Origin: a bacterium
GTDB taxonomy: Bacteria > Pseudomonadota > Alphaproteobacteria > Rickettsiales > RI-342
NCBI GenBank assembly: GCA_016124905.1
Contig: WGMV01000020.1
Span: forward strand, 1 to 64,000
Direction: 5' to 3'
Length of the DNA stretch: 64,000 nt
In this document: positions 17,062 to 26,088 of the stretch, piece by piece
How the letters are laid out: every line of letters begins with the position of its first letter
Position numbering within the stretch: the stretch's first letter is position 1
The notes under the pieces: model-generated
Told to the model about the DNA's origin: nothing
Seen by the model: the letters and a program-made list of their open reading frames with translations, nothing else
Databases searched by the model: none
Translations under genes and position numbers: made by a program

Positions 17062-17990
17062 GCTCACCAGCTCCCTCATTCGCCAATGCCGACATGGTGC
17101 ATGGAAGCTGGCGCGCCAATGCGCCGCTCAAACAAAGCAACTGGTTTCAGGTCGGCGGCCCGGCGGAATGGCTCTTCAAGCCGGATGACGCTAGCAGCCT
17201 CGCCGCGTTGCTGGCGCAAAAACCTGCCGACATGCCGCTCACCGTATTGGGCGTCGGCTCCAACCTCATCATCCGCGACGGCGGCTTGCCGGGCATTACC
17301 ATACGCCTGGGCCGCGCCTTCAATCACCTCAACATCGTGCCGCATCCGGCGGGCTTTCTGGTGACGGCGGGTGCCGCCGTGCTTGGCCGCAACGTGGCGC
17401 TGAGCGCCGCCGATCAGGGTGCGGGCGGGCTGGAATTCATGATCGGCATTCCCGGCACCGTGGGCGGCATGGTGGCCATGAACGGCGGCGCCTATGGTCG
17501 CGAAATCAAGGACTGTCTGCTGCGCGCCGAACTCGCCCTGCCGGACGGCACCCTGCGCTGGTTCAACCGCGACGAACTGCCCATGCGCTACCGCTTCGGC
17601 GGCCTGCCGGAAGGCGCCATCATCACCCAGGCGGAGTTCCTGGCGTGCCATGAAGCCCCCGATACGTTGCGCACACGACTTAACGAGATCGTCACCCAGC
17701 GCGAAACCACCCAGCCTATCCGTGAAAAAACGGGCGGCTCCACGTTCAAAAATCCTGACGCGGCCGCCTCGCTCGGCAAAAAAGCCTGGCAACTGGTGGA
17801 CGAGGCAGGCTGTCGCGGCCTGAAGCGGGGCGGTGCGCAGATTTCCGAAAAACACTGCAACTTCATGATCAACACCGGCAACGCCACAGCTAAGGATCTT
17901 GAAGAACTTGGCGAGGAAGTGCGCAAACGCGTGTATGAGAAATTCGGCTTATGGCTGGAATGGGAAATCAAACGCATCGGCACGCCGTAA
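17058..17990 (+). CDS. murB: UDP-N-acetylenolpyruvoylglucosamine reductase
   Basis: This 310-residue protein carries the type I/II MurB FAD-binding pattern: NWFQVGGPAEWLFKP, VLGVGSNLIIRDGGLPG, LEFMIGIPGTVGGMVAMNGGAYG and GSTFKNP. The C-terminal ISEKHCNFMIN is also typical. It reduces UDP-GlcNAc-enolpyruvate to UDP-MurNAc with NADPH. The ATG overlaps the stop of the preceding gene (ATGCATGA region), so translation is coupled. An alternative in-frame Met at residue 13 is nearer the conserved core. Confidence 0.96.
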   Translation: MSSPAPSFANADMVHGSWRANAPLKQSNWFQVGGPAEWLFKPDDASSLAALLAQKPADMPLTVLGVGSNLIIRDGGLPGITIRLGRAFNHLNIVPHPAGFLVTAGAAVLGRNVALSAADQGAGGLEFMIGIPGTVGGMVAMNGGAYGREIKDCLLRAELALPDGTLRWFNRDELPMRYRFGGLPEGAIITQAEFLACHEAPDTLRTRLNEIVTQRETTQPIREKTGGSTFKNPDAAASLGKKAWQLVDEAGCRGLKRGGAQISEKHCNFMINTGNATAKDLEELGEEVRKRVYEKFGLWLEWEIKRIGTP

Positions 17991-18004
17991 GATAAACGGC
18001 TGGA

Positions 18005-19126
18005 TTAATCGTCCCGTCCGTAGAACCCGGCATATTTCACACCGGCGGGGGCCTTGCAATCCGCAGGGCTGCCATCCTGCGTGATATTCACGCCCTTGGG
18101 CTGAAACGCAAACCCCAGTTTACAGCTATCCTGCTGAAAGCTTCCAATCGCTGCCGCGAGCGTCATGTCGCCCTGCAGCTGCCCTACGTCCTGTGCGCCA
18201 TTCACTTTGCCAGCCGCCGCGTAAAGCGAGAAATGGTACTGGCCGGGCTCCGGCTTGCGTTCCACTTTCAGGAAGGACACTTCCGTGTAATCCTTATCCT
18301 GCGTGCAGGCGGCATCTCCATTACAGCCGCGCGCATAGCGCCCAGCCGTGCGGATGCCCGATTGCGCAATACAGCTGCCATCCAGCTTGGCGCGTAAACG
18401 GTCCAGTTCATCGCCGGAAATCACATTATCCTCGCCTGCCACTTCGCGCAGCGCGCTGCCCAGGCAGCTATCCGCCTGCACACCGTCGCGCAGCGGCAGC
18501 TGGGCGCGCAGCACCATGCGGGAAATATCGGTCGTCTTGTCGGTAATATTGACCGTCTGCGTCACATCCGCCAGGCAGGCGGTCAAGCCGTCATCGAACG
18601 CATCCAGCTGCAAGCCGCTGGCTTCTTCTCCATAAAGCAGCACCAGCAGCGCCACGGCATTAACCGAACGCTCCAGCGTCACCGTACCCTTGTCGGCCTG
18701 CGCATCCACTTTGCTGATGCCACCCTGACAGTTGGCGCCACCCATCACCGCCATCACGCGCGTCAGCATTTTGCCGCTGCGGCGCATCACATACAGGTCC
18801 TGGTTATAGCTTGGGTCCGGCACTTCGCGGCTACGGATGAACCAGAGCTCGTGCCCCAGCGCATGGCCGATCAGCCGCCAGGCCGCATCCTGCCCCTCCC
18901 CGGCATGAATCAGGTTCCAGGTGCTGCCATCCTCATCCTGCTGGGGTTTGGGCTTATCATTGCAGGTGCTGGTGTCGATGGTCTTGTCTTCCAGCGGCGC
19001 ATGCACGGAATCCGTGTCGGTGATCAGCAATGAGGCCACGCAATCCTCACGCAGGTCCAGCGCCTGTGCGTCATGCACATGGCCTGCCGCAAGCAGCATC
19101 AGCAGAGCAAAAAGCCAGCGAACCAT
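18005..19126 (-). CDS. Secreted Cys-containing protein, unknown function
   Basis: The 373-residue product has a signal peptide (MVRWLFALLMLLAAGHVHDAQA, cut near residue 22). The mature protein is acidic, with about ten Cys residues that could form disulfides (REDCVAS, TSTCNDK, GANCQGG, ARGCNGDAACTQD). The last 100 residues look beta-rich (YTEVSFLKVERK, QYHFSLYAAAG). No known domain is recognised. It is probably periplasmic or surface-located. It runs opposite to murB, with 14 bases between the stops. Confidence 0.75.
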   Translation of the reverse strand: MVRWLFALLMLLAAGHVHDAQALDLREDCVASLLITDTDSVHAPLEDKTIDTSTCNDKPKPQQDEDGSTWNLIHAGEGQDAAWRLIGHALGHELWFIRSREVPDPSYNQDLYVMRRSGKMLTRVMAVMGGANCQGGISKVDAQADKGTVTLERSVNAVALLVLLYGEEASGLQLDAFDDGLTACLADVTQTVNITDKTTDISRMVLRAQLPLRDGVQADSCLGSALREVAGEDNVISGDELDRLRAKLDGSCIAQSGIRTAGRYARGCNGDAACTQDKDYTEVSFLKVERKPEPGQYHFSLYAAAGKVNGAQDVGQLQGDMTLAAAIGSFQQDSCKLGFAFQPKGVNITQDGSPADCKAPAGVKYAGFYGRDD

Positions 19127-19224
19127 GAAAACCCCGTTACTTCAACTGCTCTATCGCAGCAACGGGCCCATGCATACCGTCATTGGCTCCTTGGGGCAAT
19201 GGCTGATGAAATAACCTATGTATG

Positions 19225-20799
19225 TCAGGATATTACCGCAAAAGGCCCGCCGGATTGGATGGATTCCAGCAGCCTGGCCTCCAATCCGCTTGGATTATCG
19301 CGAAATGCCTTGGTGTGCAGGGCTTCCGCAAGCGTGCCGAGCACCAGTTGGTCATCCACGGTGGTTTGGGTCAGTTCACGCTCTTGCAGGGCATCCAGTG
19401 TCTGCTGGATAAGGTTGATGCAACTGTCAACCTGGGCCTGCTGCGCTTCCAGCTTCACAGCCTTCAGCATCAGATCCGCCGCCACCCGCTCCCAATCCTG
19501 CACATGGCCGTTATTTAAACGATGCGCTTCGGGAGACTGGAATGCATCGACCAGCTGATCAGCATCGGCATAGGCGGCGAACACATCGCTCGGCACCTGC
19601 ACTGTATATTTTAAACCGTTTTGAACAGGGCGCAGCACAGTTCTCATGCCCTGGGCCTCACTTATGACCTCTGGTGCAAGATCGCCTTTTTTTAAACCCT
19701 TCACTGCTGCACGTAAATCCTCAACAGTCGGAAGATCATCACGTGAAAAACGGAATTTACCACCTGTGGCATGCATGATGCGCAATATGGTGGGACTATC
19801 ACCTTTAAGAACAATATCGGCGCTACTGGCTTTGCGGATGAGCATTTTATCACCACCGGCATAAGCCACACTCACCTCAGGAAGAATATCACGAACGGCT
19901 TCCAGCGCATCAAGCTTGTGCAGTTTATCCATGGGCTCCATTTGCGCCACACCGCCTGCATCGTTGAATACACATCCGGTGCCGATGACAAATGGCGGCT
20001 CTTTACCGAGATAGGTGTAAATCTGGCTCGTAAAGCCCTGAGCAAAAGGCACAAGCGTGGCGGTGATGAACACGGGAGCGACCTCCTCGTCATCCAGATG
20101 CTCCAGCACATAAGCCGCCAGCGGGAACAGAATACCCTGCGCGTGATCTTCCCTGCCTTTGTCGATATGGAACATGCGGGCAGCAAGGCGACCCATCGCT
20201 TCCAGCACCGTGTCGGACATCAGGGGCATGGTGCCATTGGCCAAAGGGCGCAACGCATTCAGCGTCGGTTCTTCCTCAATCAGGGGAGCGAACGGCTCAT
20301 AACGGTAGGCTTCAGGCACGCGATGCGTGATGCGGTCCATCACGCTGCGCCAGTAATATTCGCTACGGGAAGGGTCTTTTTGCGCGCATTGCAGCAAGGC
20401 CAGATACAACAGGTAATTATTTTCGGTATAGCGCTCGGGAGCATGGGTGCCACGCTCATTCACCATTTCGGCAAAAAGGTCCTTTTTGCTCTGCGGTGTT
20501 TCGGTGGATTCGTCCACTTTGTCTGCCAGCTGCCTGAGGTGATCTACCAGTTCATTCAGTCTGGTATGCTCGGCGGCATTAAGTGTTTTTTCTTTTCGGG
20601 CATCCAGGTCGTAATAATTCTCGCCACCGGCAACCAGTCCAAGCGCTACGTAGGATTTATCGATCACGGCCTCGGTGGTCACCGTCAGGTCCATGTCCAT
20701 CAGGGCTATACGTTTTGGGTTTGCCGCCCCCAACGCTTCCAACGCGGCCTGGTTTCGCTCATGTACAAGCGAACCTTTCAACAAATGGGTATCGATCAT
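19225..20799 (-). CDS. HAD-superfamily-like protein, unusual 524-residue form
   Basis: A motif I of the haloacid dehalogenase superfamily, MDMDLT (D35-x-D37-x-T39), is followed by a long helical insert. Candidate later motifs are VFITATLVPF (motif II Thr), KLHKLDALEAV (motif III Lys) and SVAYAGGDKMLIRKASSADIVLKGD (motif IV-like, with GGD rather than the usual GDxxxD). This suggests a phosphatase-type fold, cytoplasmic, with unknown substrate. The C-terminal ~150 residues are helical and not part of the HAD core. The gene lies 18 bases after the stop of the gene at 20818-21171, so they are probably an operon. Codon use is somewhat less GC-biased than in neighbours. Confidence 0.6.
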   Translation of the reverse strand: MIDTHLLKGSLVHERNQAALEALGAANPKRIALMDMDLTVTTEAVIDKSYVALGLVAGGENYYDLDARKEKTLNAAEHTRLNELVDHLRQLADKVDESTETPQSKKDLFAEMVNERGTHAPERYTENNYLLYLALLQCAQKDPSRSEYYWRSVMDRITHRVPEAYRYEPFAPLIEEEPTLNALRPLANGTMPLMSDTVLEAMGRLAARMFHIDKGREDHAQGILFPLAAYVLEHLDDEEVAPVFITATLVPFAQGFTSQIYTYLGKEPPFVIGTGCVFNDAGGVAQMEPMDKLHKLDALEAVRDILPEVSVAYAGGDKMLIRKASSADIVLKGDSPTILRIMHATGGKFRFSRDDLPTVEDLRAAVKGLKKGDLAPEVISEAQGMRTVLRPVQNGLKYTVQVPSDVFAAYADADQLVDAFQSPEAHRLNNGHVQDWERVAADLMLKAVKLEAQQAQVDSCINLIQQTLDALQERELTQTTVDDQLVLGTLAEALHTKAFRDNPSGLEARLLESIQSGGPFAVIS

Positions 20800-20817
20800 C
20801 TCTTGTAGTCCGATTTT

Positions 20818-21171
20818 TTATAGTTCGTGGCCACTGCCACCGGCGCCGGCTGCCCGCGCGGCGGAAGCGACAACCTTATTGCCCACCTCGCCCACGCTGA
20901 TGCCGTAGGCCGTCGTATCAACCTGCTGTGACAACATTTTGACAATTTCCTGAAAGATTTTTTGCCAGAGCATGCCGCCGGGAAAGTTAAACACCAGCGC
21001 CTGCTGCAGCATGGGCATGAGTTTCTTGAGAAATTCCTCAAAACTGAGCTGGCCGAGATTGAAGACCGATTCCAGCCCGGTGGATTCGATATCGGGGAAC
21101 ATGCCGAACATCCGGTGATTGCCACCCCCGGCGCCTTGACCGGCTAACATGGCTTGAAGCGCTGCATCCAT
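20818..21171 (-). CDS. Hypothetical protein upstream of the HAD-like gene
   Basis: This 117-residue protein has a Gly-rich head (MLAGQGAGGGNHRMF), a helical middle (FEEFLKKLMPMLQQALVF, GGMLWQKIFQEIVKMLSQQV) and a Gly/Ala-rich tail. There is no signal peptide. The middle helices are amphipathic and hydrophobic, which might associate with membrane or with another protein. It is the first gene of a probable two-gene unit with 19225-20799. I do not recognise a family. Confidence 0.6.
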   Translation of the reverse strand: MDAALQAMLAGQGAGGGNHRMFGMFPDIESTGLESVFNLGQLSFEEFLKKLMPMLQQALVFNFPGGMLWQKIFQEIVKMLSQQVDTTAYGISVGEVGNKVVASAARAAGAGGSGHEL

Positions 21172-21245
21172 GGTTCACACCTTGCTTATTTCATGCAAAT
21201 ATAGCACAGCAAGCTTACGGAAATATGAAATGAAGGTCCATTGCC

Positions 21246-21713
21246 ATGCACGCCATCGATAGCACCCTTGCCAAAATGGGCATCACGCTCCCCATCCCCA
21301 CCCCGCCTGCGGCCAATTATGTGCCTTATGTGGTGCATGGCGGGCAGGTCATCATCTCCGGCCAATTGCCTATGAAAGACGGCCAGCTGGCTTTCACCGG
21401 CAAGGTGAAAGGCGATGAGGATATCGAACAGGCGCAACAAGCCGCCCGCTACTGCGCCATCGGCGTGCTGGCACAGTTGAAAGCCGCCCTCGGCGGCGAA
21501 TGGGCCAAACTCGACCGCTGCCTGCGCCTCGGCATCTTCGTCAGCGCCCCCGCCGGTTTCGAGAAAGCCCACCTGGTGGCCAACGGCGCCTCCAACCTCA
21601 TTGCCGAAGTACTTGGCGACATCGGCAAACACGCCCGCTCCACCATCTGCGTCACCGAACTGCCGCTCGGCGCCCTGGTTGAGGTGGAAGGCCTGTTTGC
21701 CGTAAAAGCCTAG
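21246..21713 (+). CDS. RidA/YjgF-family protein
   Basis: This 155-residue protein fits the RidA fold: PPAANYVPYVVHGGQVIISGQLP near the start, the middle block DIEQAQQAARYCAIGVLAQLKAALG, and the C-terminal VTELPLGALVEVEGLFAV. RidA enzymes hydrolyse reactive enamine/imine intermediates from PLP enzymes. This subgroup (about 150 residues) lacks the usual RidA Arg in the C-terminal I-C-V-T-E-L-P segment as far as I can see, so it may not be a canonical deaminase. It ends 4 bases inside the convergent gene at 21710. Confidence 0.88.
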   Translation: MHAIDSTLAKMGITLPIPTPPAANYVPYVVHGGQVIISGQLPMKDGQLAFTGKVKGDEDIEQAQQAARYCAIGVLAQLKAALGGEWAKLDRCLRLGIFVSAPAGFEKAHLVANGASNLIAEVLGDIGKHARSTICVTELPLGALVEVEGLFAVKA

Positions 21714-22156
21714 GCGACCTGGTTCGCCCTGGTATCATTCAGCACCTGAATGCAGGCCTGAATCATAATGTTTTGCGTATCTTCGGGAATGCTGCCGCCG
21801 CGTTGCTCGGCCATAAACGCCCCGAGCGCAGAACCCGCTAGAACAATGCTCGGCCGTAAACTGGACCAGATCAGCTGGTGCAGCAGCTCTTCGGCGACCT
21901 CCGCGTTATCCTCATCCTGAAACCGTGTATGCAACTCCTCGCGCAACAACCGCAATGTTTCCAGCTGCGAAGTGTAAATCACATCGTCAACAAGCGAAGA
22001 CCGCTCCTCCACATGCGCACATGCTCTTAGGAATGCTTGCTCTGCAGGTTTTTTGAACCGCTCGCGGTCCACATCGTCCAGCAGCAGGTAATGCCGCCGC
22101 CAGATGCCTTCAAAATAAGCCTGCAACTCGTCAAACGTCTTGTCGGTATAATCCAT
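21710..22156 (-). CDS. Hypothetical acidic helical protein
   Basis: The protein has 148 residues if translation starts at ATG 22156, which sits 6 bases after AGGGAG; the ATG at 22162 abuts that site and is less likely. It is acidic and rich in Leu, Glu and Arg, predicted mostly helical (DELQAYFEGIWRRHYLLLDDVDRERF, QLETLRLLREELHTRF). There is no signal or clear membrane segment, though LRPSIVLAGSALGAFM is hydrophobic. No family is recognised. Confidence 0.65.
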   Translation of the reverse strand: MDYTDKTFDELQAYFEGIWRRHYLLLDDVDRERFKKPAEQAFLRACAHVEERSSLVDDVIYTSQLETLRLLREELHTRFQDEDNAEVAEELLHQLIWSSLRPSIVLAGSALGAFMAEQRGGSIPEDTQNIMIQACIQVLNDTRANQVA

Positions 22157-22211
22157 ATCCATCTCCCTGTTTTACAGGAAGATACCCCTATAGATCAGCC
22201 ATATCAAGCGT

Positions 22212-23252
22212 TTATGCCGCCTGTTTCGCCTGCGGTTTCAAACCGTATTGCTCAATCAGCGTCTCGGCGATCTGCACCGCGTTGGTCGCCGCGCCCTTGC
22301 GCACGTTATCTGCCACCACCCACATGGAAAGCCCGTGCTTCACGCTTGGGTCCTCCCGCAGGCGGGAGACGAACACCCCGTCCTCGCCGGAGATCTCGGC
22401 GGGAGTAACGAACATCTCGCGCTCGTCGAAATTCGTCACCGTCACACCATCGGCATCCATCAGCAGGTCGCGCGCATCCTCGGCGGAAAGCGGGTATTCG
22501 AACTCCACATTCACCGCCTCGCTATGGCCCACAAACACCGGTACGCGCACGCAGGTGGCCGCCACTTCGATTTTGGGATCAAGGATCTTTTTCGTCTCCA
22601 CCACCATCTTCCATTCTTCCTTGGTGCTGCCATCATCCATGAAAGCATCGATCTGCGGAATCACGTTGAAGGCGATCGCCTTGGCGAATTTCTTCGGCGG
22701 TTTGCGCTCGTTCATGTAAATCGCCTTGGTCTGGTCATACAGCTCGTCCAGCCCTTCCTTGCCCGCACCGGAAACGGACTGGTAGGTTGCCACCACCACG
22801 CGCTTAATGGTCGCCGCCTTGTGCAGCGGCGCCAGCGCCACCACCATCTGGATGGTCGAGCAATTCGGGTTGGCGATGATATTGCGCTTGCGGAAATCCT
22901 TCAACGCATCGGCATTCACTTCCGGCACCACCAGCGGAATATCTTTTTCCATGCGGAAATAAGAAGTGTTGTCGATCACCACGCAACCGGCCTCCGCCGC
23001 CTTCGGCGCAAATTCCTTGGAGACGCTGGACCCCGGAGAAAACAGCGCGATATCGGTTCCGCGGAAATCATACTTGGCGAGGTCCTTCACCTTCAGCCGC
23101 TGATGGTCGCCGAAGCTCACTTCCTTGCCTTCGGACTTGGCGGAGGCCAGCGCCACCACCTCCGACACAGGGAAATCCCGCTCATGCAACACATCCAGCA
23201 TGGCACGGCCCACATTGCCCGTCGCCCCGACTACCGCTACTTTGTAACCCAT
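22212..23252 (-). CDS. asd: Aspartate-semialdehyde dehydrogenase
   Basis: The protein has 346 residues from ATG 23252 (MGYKVAVVGATGNVGRAML, the NADP-binding loop), with GAGAG 4 bases upstream. The frame extends to 23318, but homologues start at this motif. The active-site Cys131 lies in NPNCSTIQMV; the substrate-binding region includes GHSEAVNVEFE. It reduces aspartyl phosphate to aspartate semialdehyde for lysine/diaminopimelate, threonine and methionine. It also supplies the murein peptide made with murC. Confidence 0.95.
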   Translation of the reverse strand: MGYKVAVVGATGNVGRAMLDVLHERDFPVSEVVALASAKSEGKEVSFGDHQRLKVKDLAKYDFRGTDIALFSPGSSVSKEFAPKAAEAGCVVIDNTSYFRMEKDIPLVVPEVNADALKDFRKRNIIANPNCSTIQMVVALAPLHKAATIKRVVVATYQSVSGAGKEGLDELYDQTKAIYMNERKPPKKFAKAIAFNVIPQIDAFMDDGSTKEEWKMVVETKKILDPKIEVAATCVRVPVFVGHSEAVNVEFEYPLSAEDARDLLMDADGVTVTNFDEREMFVTPAEISGEDGVFVSRLREDPSVKHGLSMWVVADNVRKGAATNAVQIAETLIEQYGLKPQAKQAA

Positions 23253-23271
23253 AACACTCTCGTTCATTTCA

Positions 23272-23748
23272 TTATAAAACCCGAACCGGTACTTCGTTAT
23301 ATTTGGCGAGTTGCTCAATCAGGCCGTTGCCACGCAACGCCAGGGTATAGCAACTCATCTTTTCGGAAGTGCCGACATCCACGTCAAAGGCCTCTATACC
23401 GCAATAGCAGGAAAAATCATCGTTTTTCGCAATCATGGATAAAATGGCGTCCTGGCAGTCCGTTTCCAGTCTCGGCTGCCTGTAAGGCTCGGCGATCAGC
23501 AGCCCGTATGCCTGGAGCTGCTCGTAGGCGCCAAGGAACACCAGCACCTCGTCGGCGCCGTCCAGCAGCCCTTCATAGGCCACCGGGCCGTTATCCAGCG
23601 GACGGAGCGTTATCACATCGGCGGATTCCCTGCCGTTTCTGTAATAATGCCGTCCCATTATCGGGGTTTGGTAAAGCACGCCGAAGGGAGTGTTTCCCTG
23701 AAGCACGTCGGCCAGCTGCTGTTGGGTGAAACGCACCCTATTTACCAT
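23272..23748 (-). CDS. Hypothetical protein
   Basis: The protein has 158 residues from ATG 23748 (GAGAG upstream), which overlaps the end of the gene at 23738-24289 by 11 bases. It has no signal peptide. Sequence features are an N-terminal helix (RFTQQQLADVLQG), a Tyr/Arg segment (GRHYYRNGRES), several acidic stretches and two Cys in FSCYCGIEAFDVDVG. The C-terminal part (AFDVDVG through LALRGNGLIEQLAKYNE) has a layout like the end of its upstream neighbour, so the two may be distant paralogues. No family is recognised. Confidence 0.65.
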   Translation of the reverse strand: MVNRVRFTQQQLADVLQGNTPFGVLYQTPIMGRHYYRNGRESADVITLRPLDNGPVAYEGLLDGADEVLVFLGAYEQLQAYGLLIAEPYRQPRLETDCQDAILSMIAKNDDFSCYCGIEAFDVDVGTSEKMSCYTLALRGNGLIEQLAKYNEVPVRVL

Positions 23749-24289
23749 GGCTCTCACCTAAAAACGTCTTGCGAAGCCCTTCCCCGGCAACCAGAAGATA
23801 CACACCGAAATCAGGCTCACAGGTAGAGCCGTCATAGGTCGTGGTACGCACATCAAGGTCATAAGATGCTTCTGAAAAGCCCATGTATTTCATATTCCGC
23901 TGCACAATCTCAAGCACGGCAGGCGCAAGTGCCAATGCATGGGTCTCTTCATCTTCAACCACAATGCCATCTTCAATCAGAACGTCTTTTTCGCCCAGCA
24001 CCTTCAGCATGAAATCAGGCTCATCATCCTTATGCGGCAAAAAATAGAGATTGGGTTTGGCCTGCTCAATGGCTTCCATCCAGAAATATTCGTCATAGAC
24101 GGTATTTTTAAAGAGCCGCCCCAAATGACGTCCATGATGCGGTTTGGTTCTAACCGCCTCCGTCACGGCTTTTCCCAGGGCGATGGCCATGGTCAGGTCG
24201 GCATCTTCCGCGCAGGGATAGAGCCTCCCATGCGCCAGGGTCCCAAACACCAGTTGGTTGATGTAATCGTCCGTTACCAGCTTTCCCAT
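23738..24289 (-). CDS. Hypothetical acidic protein, possible paralogue of its downstream neighbour
   Basis: This 183-residue cytoplasmic acidic protein contains DDEPDFMLKVLGEKDVLIEDGIVVEDEETHA. The C-terminal block SYDLDVRTTTYDGSTCEPDFGVYLLVAGEGLRKTF can be laid against the end of the next gene's product (AFDVDVGTSEKMSCYTLALRGNGLIEQL). GGGAGG precedes the ATG. It lies 18 bases downstream of leuB and overlaps the following gene, so it could be read from the leu transcript. Function unknown. Confidence 0.65.
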   Translation of the reverse strand: MGKLVTDDYINQLVFGTLAHGRLYPCAEDADLTMAIALGKAVTEAVRTKPHHGRHLGRLFKNTVYDEYFWMEAIEQAKPNLYFLPHKDDEPDFMLKVLGEKDVLIEDGIVVEDEETHALALAPAVLEIVQRNMKYMGFSEASYDLDVRTTTYDGSTCEPDFGVYLLVAGEGLRKTFLGESHGK

Positions 24290-24307
24290 ATGCCTCCCCG
24301 CACTTGG

Positions 24308-25456
24308 TTAAGCCGCACCCCGCTTGCCCTGCGCTTTTTCAACCAGCGCGGCGAAACGTTCCAGCACGGCTTTGCCCATCTCGGCGGTTCCGACAACCTT
24401 CTCGCCCCCCACTTTTTCATTGGGCTTGGCGATGTCTCCGGTGCGGATGCCCGCTTCGAGGGTTTGATTCACGGCAAGCTCCAGCGCATCGGCCAGTTCG
24501 CCCCGGTCGGCTGAATAGCGCAGCAGCATGGCGAAACTCAGGATGGTTGCCAGCGGGTTGGCCTTGCCCTGACCCGCGATATCCGGCGCGCTGCCATGCA
24601 CCGGCTCATACAGCGCCGGGCGCTTGCCTTTGCTGTCTGCCGCGCCGAGTGAGGCCGACGGCAACATGCCGAGCGAGCCGGTCAGCATCGCCGCCGCATC
24701 CGAAAGGATGTCGCCGAAGATATTGCCCGTCACCATCACGTCGAACTGCTTGGGGTTGCGCACCAGCTGCATCGCCGCATTGTCCACATACATATGGCTA
24801 AGCTGGATGCTGGCATATTCTTTCGCCTTCACCCATTCCATCTCCTCGCGCCACAGCTCGGTCGTCTCCAGCACGTTGGCCTTATCCACCGAGCACACAC
24901 GCCCATTGCGCTTGGCTGCCAGGTCGAACGCCACACGACCGATACGGCGAATCTCTTCGGTCGTATACACCATCGTGTTCACGCCACGGCGGCTGCCATC
25001 GGCCAGCGCTTCCACCCCACGCGGCTCGCCGAAATAAATATCGCCCGTCAGCTCACGCACGATCATGATGTCGAGCCCGGCCACCAGTTCCGGCTTGAGG
25101 CTGGATGCATCCACCAGCGGCGCGAAGCAGATGGCGGGACGCAGGTTGGCGAACAACCCGAGCTCCTTACGAATACCAAGCAACCCACGCTCAGGGCGCA
25201 CCGCATAGGCCAGCGGCTCCCACTTCGGACCACCCACAGCGCCGAGCAAAATCGCATCCGCCGCTTTGGCCTTGGTCAGCGTTTCCGGCGGCAGCGGGTT
25301 GCCGGTCGCATCATAGGCGGCACCGCCGATCAGGGCGGAATCCGTCTCAAACGCCATGATGCCCTTGTCCGTCAGGTAACGCACAATCAGCTCCACCTGC
25401 GCGGCCACTTCAGGGCCGATGCCGTCACCCGGGAGATAAAGCAGTTTGAAAGCCAT
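24308..25456 (-). CDS. leuB: 3-isopropylmalate dehydrogenase
   Basis: This 382-residue protein has the isocitrate/isopropylmalate dehydrogenase pattern: [12 protein letters not shown] at the start, [33 protein letters not shown] with substrate-binding arginines, [23 protein letters not shown] and [20 protein letters not shown]. It oxidatively decarboxylates 3-isopropylmalate with NAD, the third leucine step. Its start codon region overlaps the leuD stop by one base. The order leuC-leuD-leuB shows a dedicated operon; leuA is not adjacent. Confidence 0.97.
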   Translation of the reverse strand: MAFKLLYLPGDGIGPEVAAQVELIVRYLTDKGIMAFETDSALIGGAAYDATGNPLPPETLTKAKAADAILLGAVGGPKWEPLAYAVRPERGLLGIRKELGLFANLRPAICFAPLVDASSLKPELVAGLDIMIVRELTGDIYFGEPRGVEALADGSRRGVNTMVYTTEEIRRIGRVAFDLAAKRNGRVCSVDKANVLETTELWREEMEWVKAKEYASIQLSHMYVDNAAMQLVRNPKQFDVMVTGNIFGDILSDAAAMLTGSLGMLPSASLGAADSKGKRPALYEPVHGSAPDIAGQGKANPLATILSFAMLLRYSADRGELADALELAVNQTLEAGIRTGDIAKPNEKVGGEKVVGTAEMGKAVLERFAALVEKAQGKRGAA

Positions 25457-26085
25457 CAGGCCGCTCCTAAAGTCGTGGATTCGTTATACAGCCAGGGCTG
25501 CGATGTTTTTTGCTTCGCTTCGAACGCATCGATATCGCCCGCATGTTCCAGCGTCAGGCCGATATCATCCAGCCCGTTCAGCAGGCAATGTTTGCGGAAC
25601 GCATCCACCTCGAACCCGAAGGGGCCGACACCTTCGGCGCTGACCGTCTGCGAGGGCAGATCCACCGTGACCTGCTTGCCCGCTTTGGCGGCGCTCATCA
25701 GCTGGTTCACCTGGCCCTCCGGCAGCACGATCGGCAGCATGCCGTTCTTGAAGCAATTATTGAAAAAGATATCGGCAAAGCTCGGCGCAATCACGCTGCG
25801 AATGCCGAAATCATTCAACGCCCAGGGCGCATGCTCGCGGCTGGAACCGCAGCCGAAATTCGCACCCGCCACCAGAATCTGCGCCTTGTCGTAAGGCTTT
25901 TGGTGCAGCACAAAATCATCAATGCGCGTGCCATCCACCGCATAGCGCATTTCATAGAACAGCCCCTTGCCAAGGCCTGTGCGCTCAATGGTGGTAAGGA
26001 ACTGCTTGGGGATGATCATGTCGGTATCGACATTCATCAAGGGCAGCGGTGCGGCAATCGCCGTCAGGGTGGTGAAGGCTTTCAT
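25456..26085 (-). CDS. leuD: 3-isopropylmalate dehydratase small subunit
   Basis: This 209-residue protein starts [30 protein letters not shown], the aconitase swivel-domain signature, and contains [19 protein letters not shown]. It pairs with LeuC to isomerise 2-isopropylmalate to 3-isopropylmalate. It lies 3 bases downstream of leuC and overlaps leuB, supporting translation coupling. Confidence 0.96.
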   Translation of the reverse strand: MKAFTTLTAIAAPLPLMNVDTDMIIPKQFLTTIERTGLGKGLFYEMRYAVDGTRIDDFVLHQKPYDKAQILVAGANFGCGSSREHAPWALNDFGIRSVIAPSFADIFFNNCFKNGMLPIVLPEGQVNQLMSAAKAGKQVTVDLPSQTVSAEGVGPFGFEVDAFRKHCLLNGLDDIGLTLEHAGDIDAFEAKQKTSQPWLYNESTTLGAA

Positions 26086-26088
26086 GGG

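Noticed and set aside
22248-23729. A 493-codon plus-strand frame across asd and the next gene
   Set aside because: Antisense to asd with its intact NPNCS motif; composition is His/Arg-rich with no recognisable domain.
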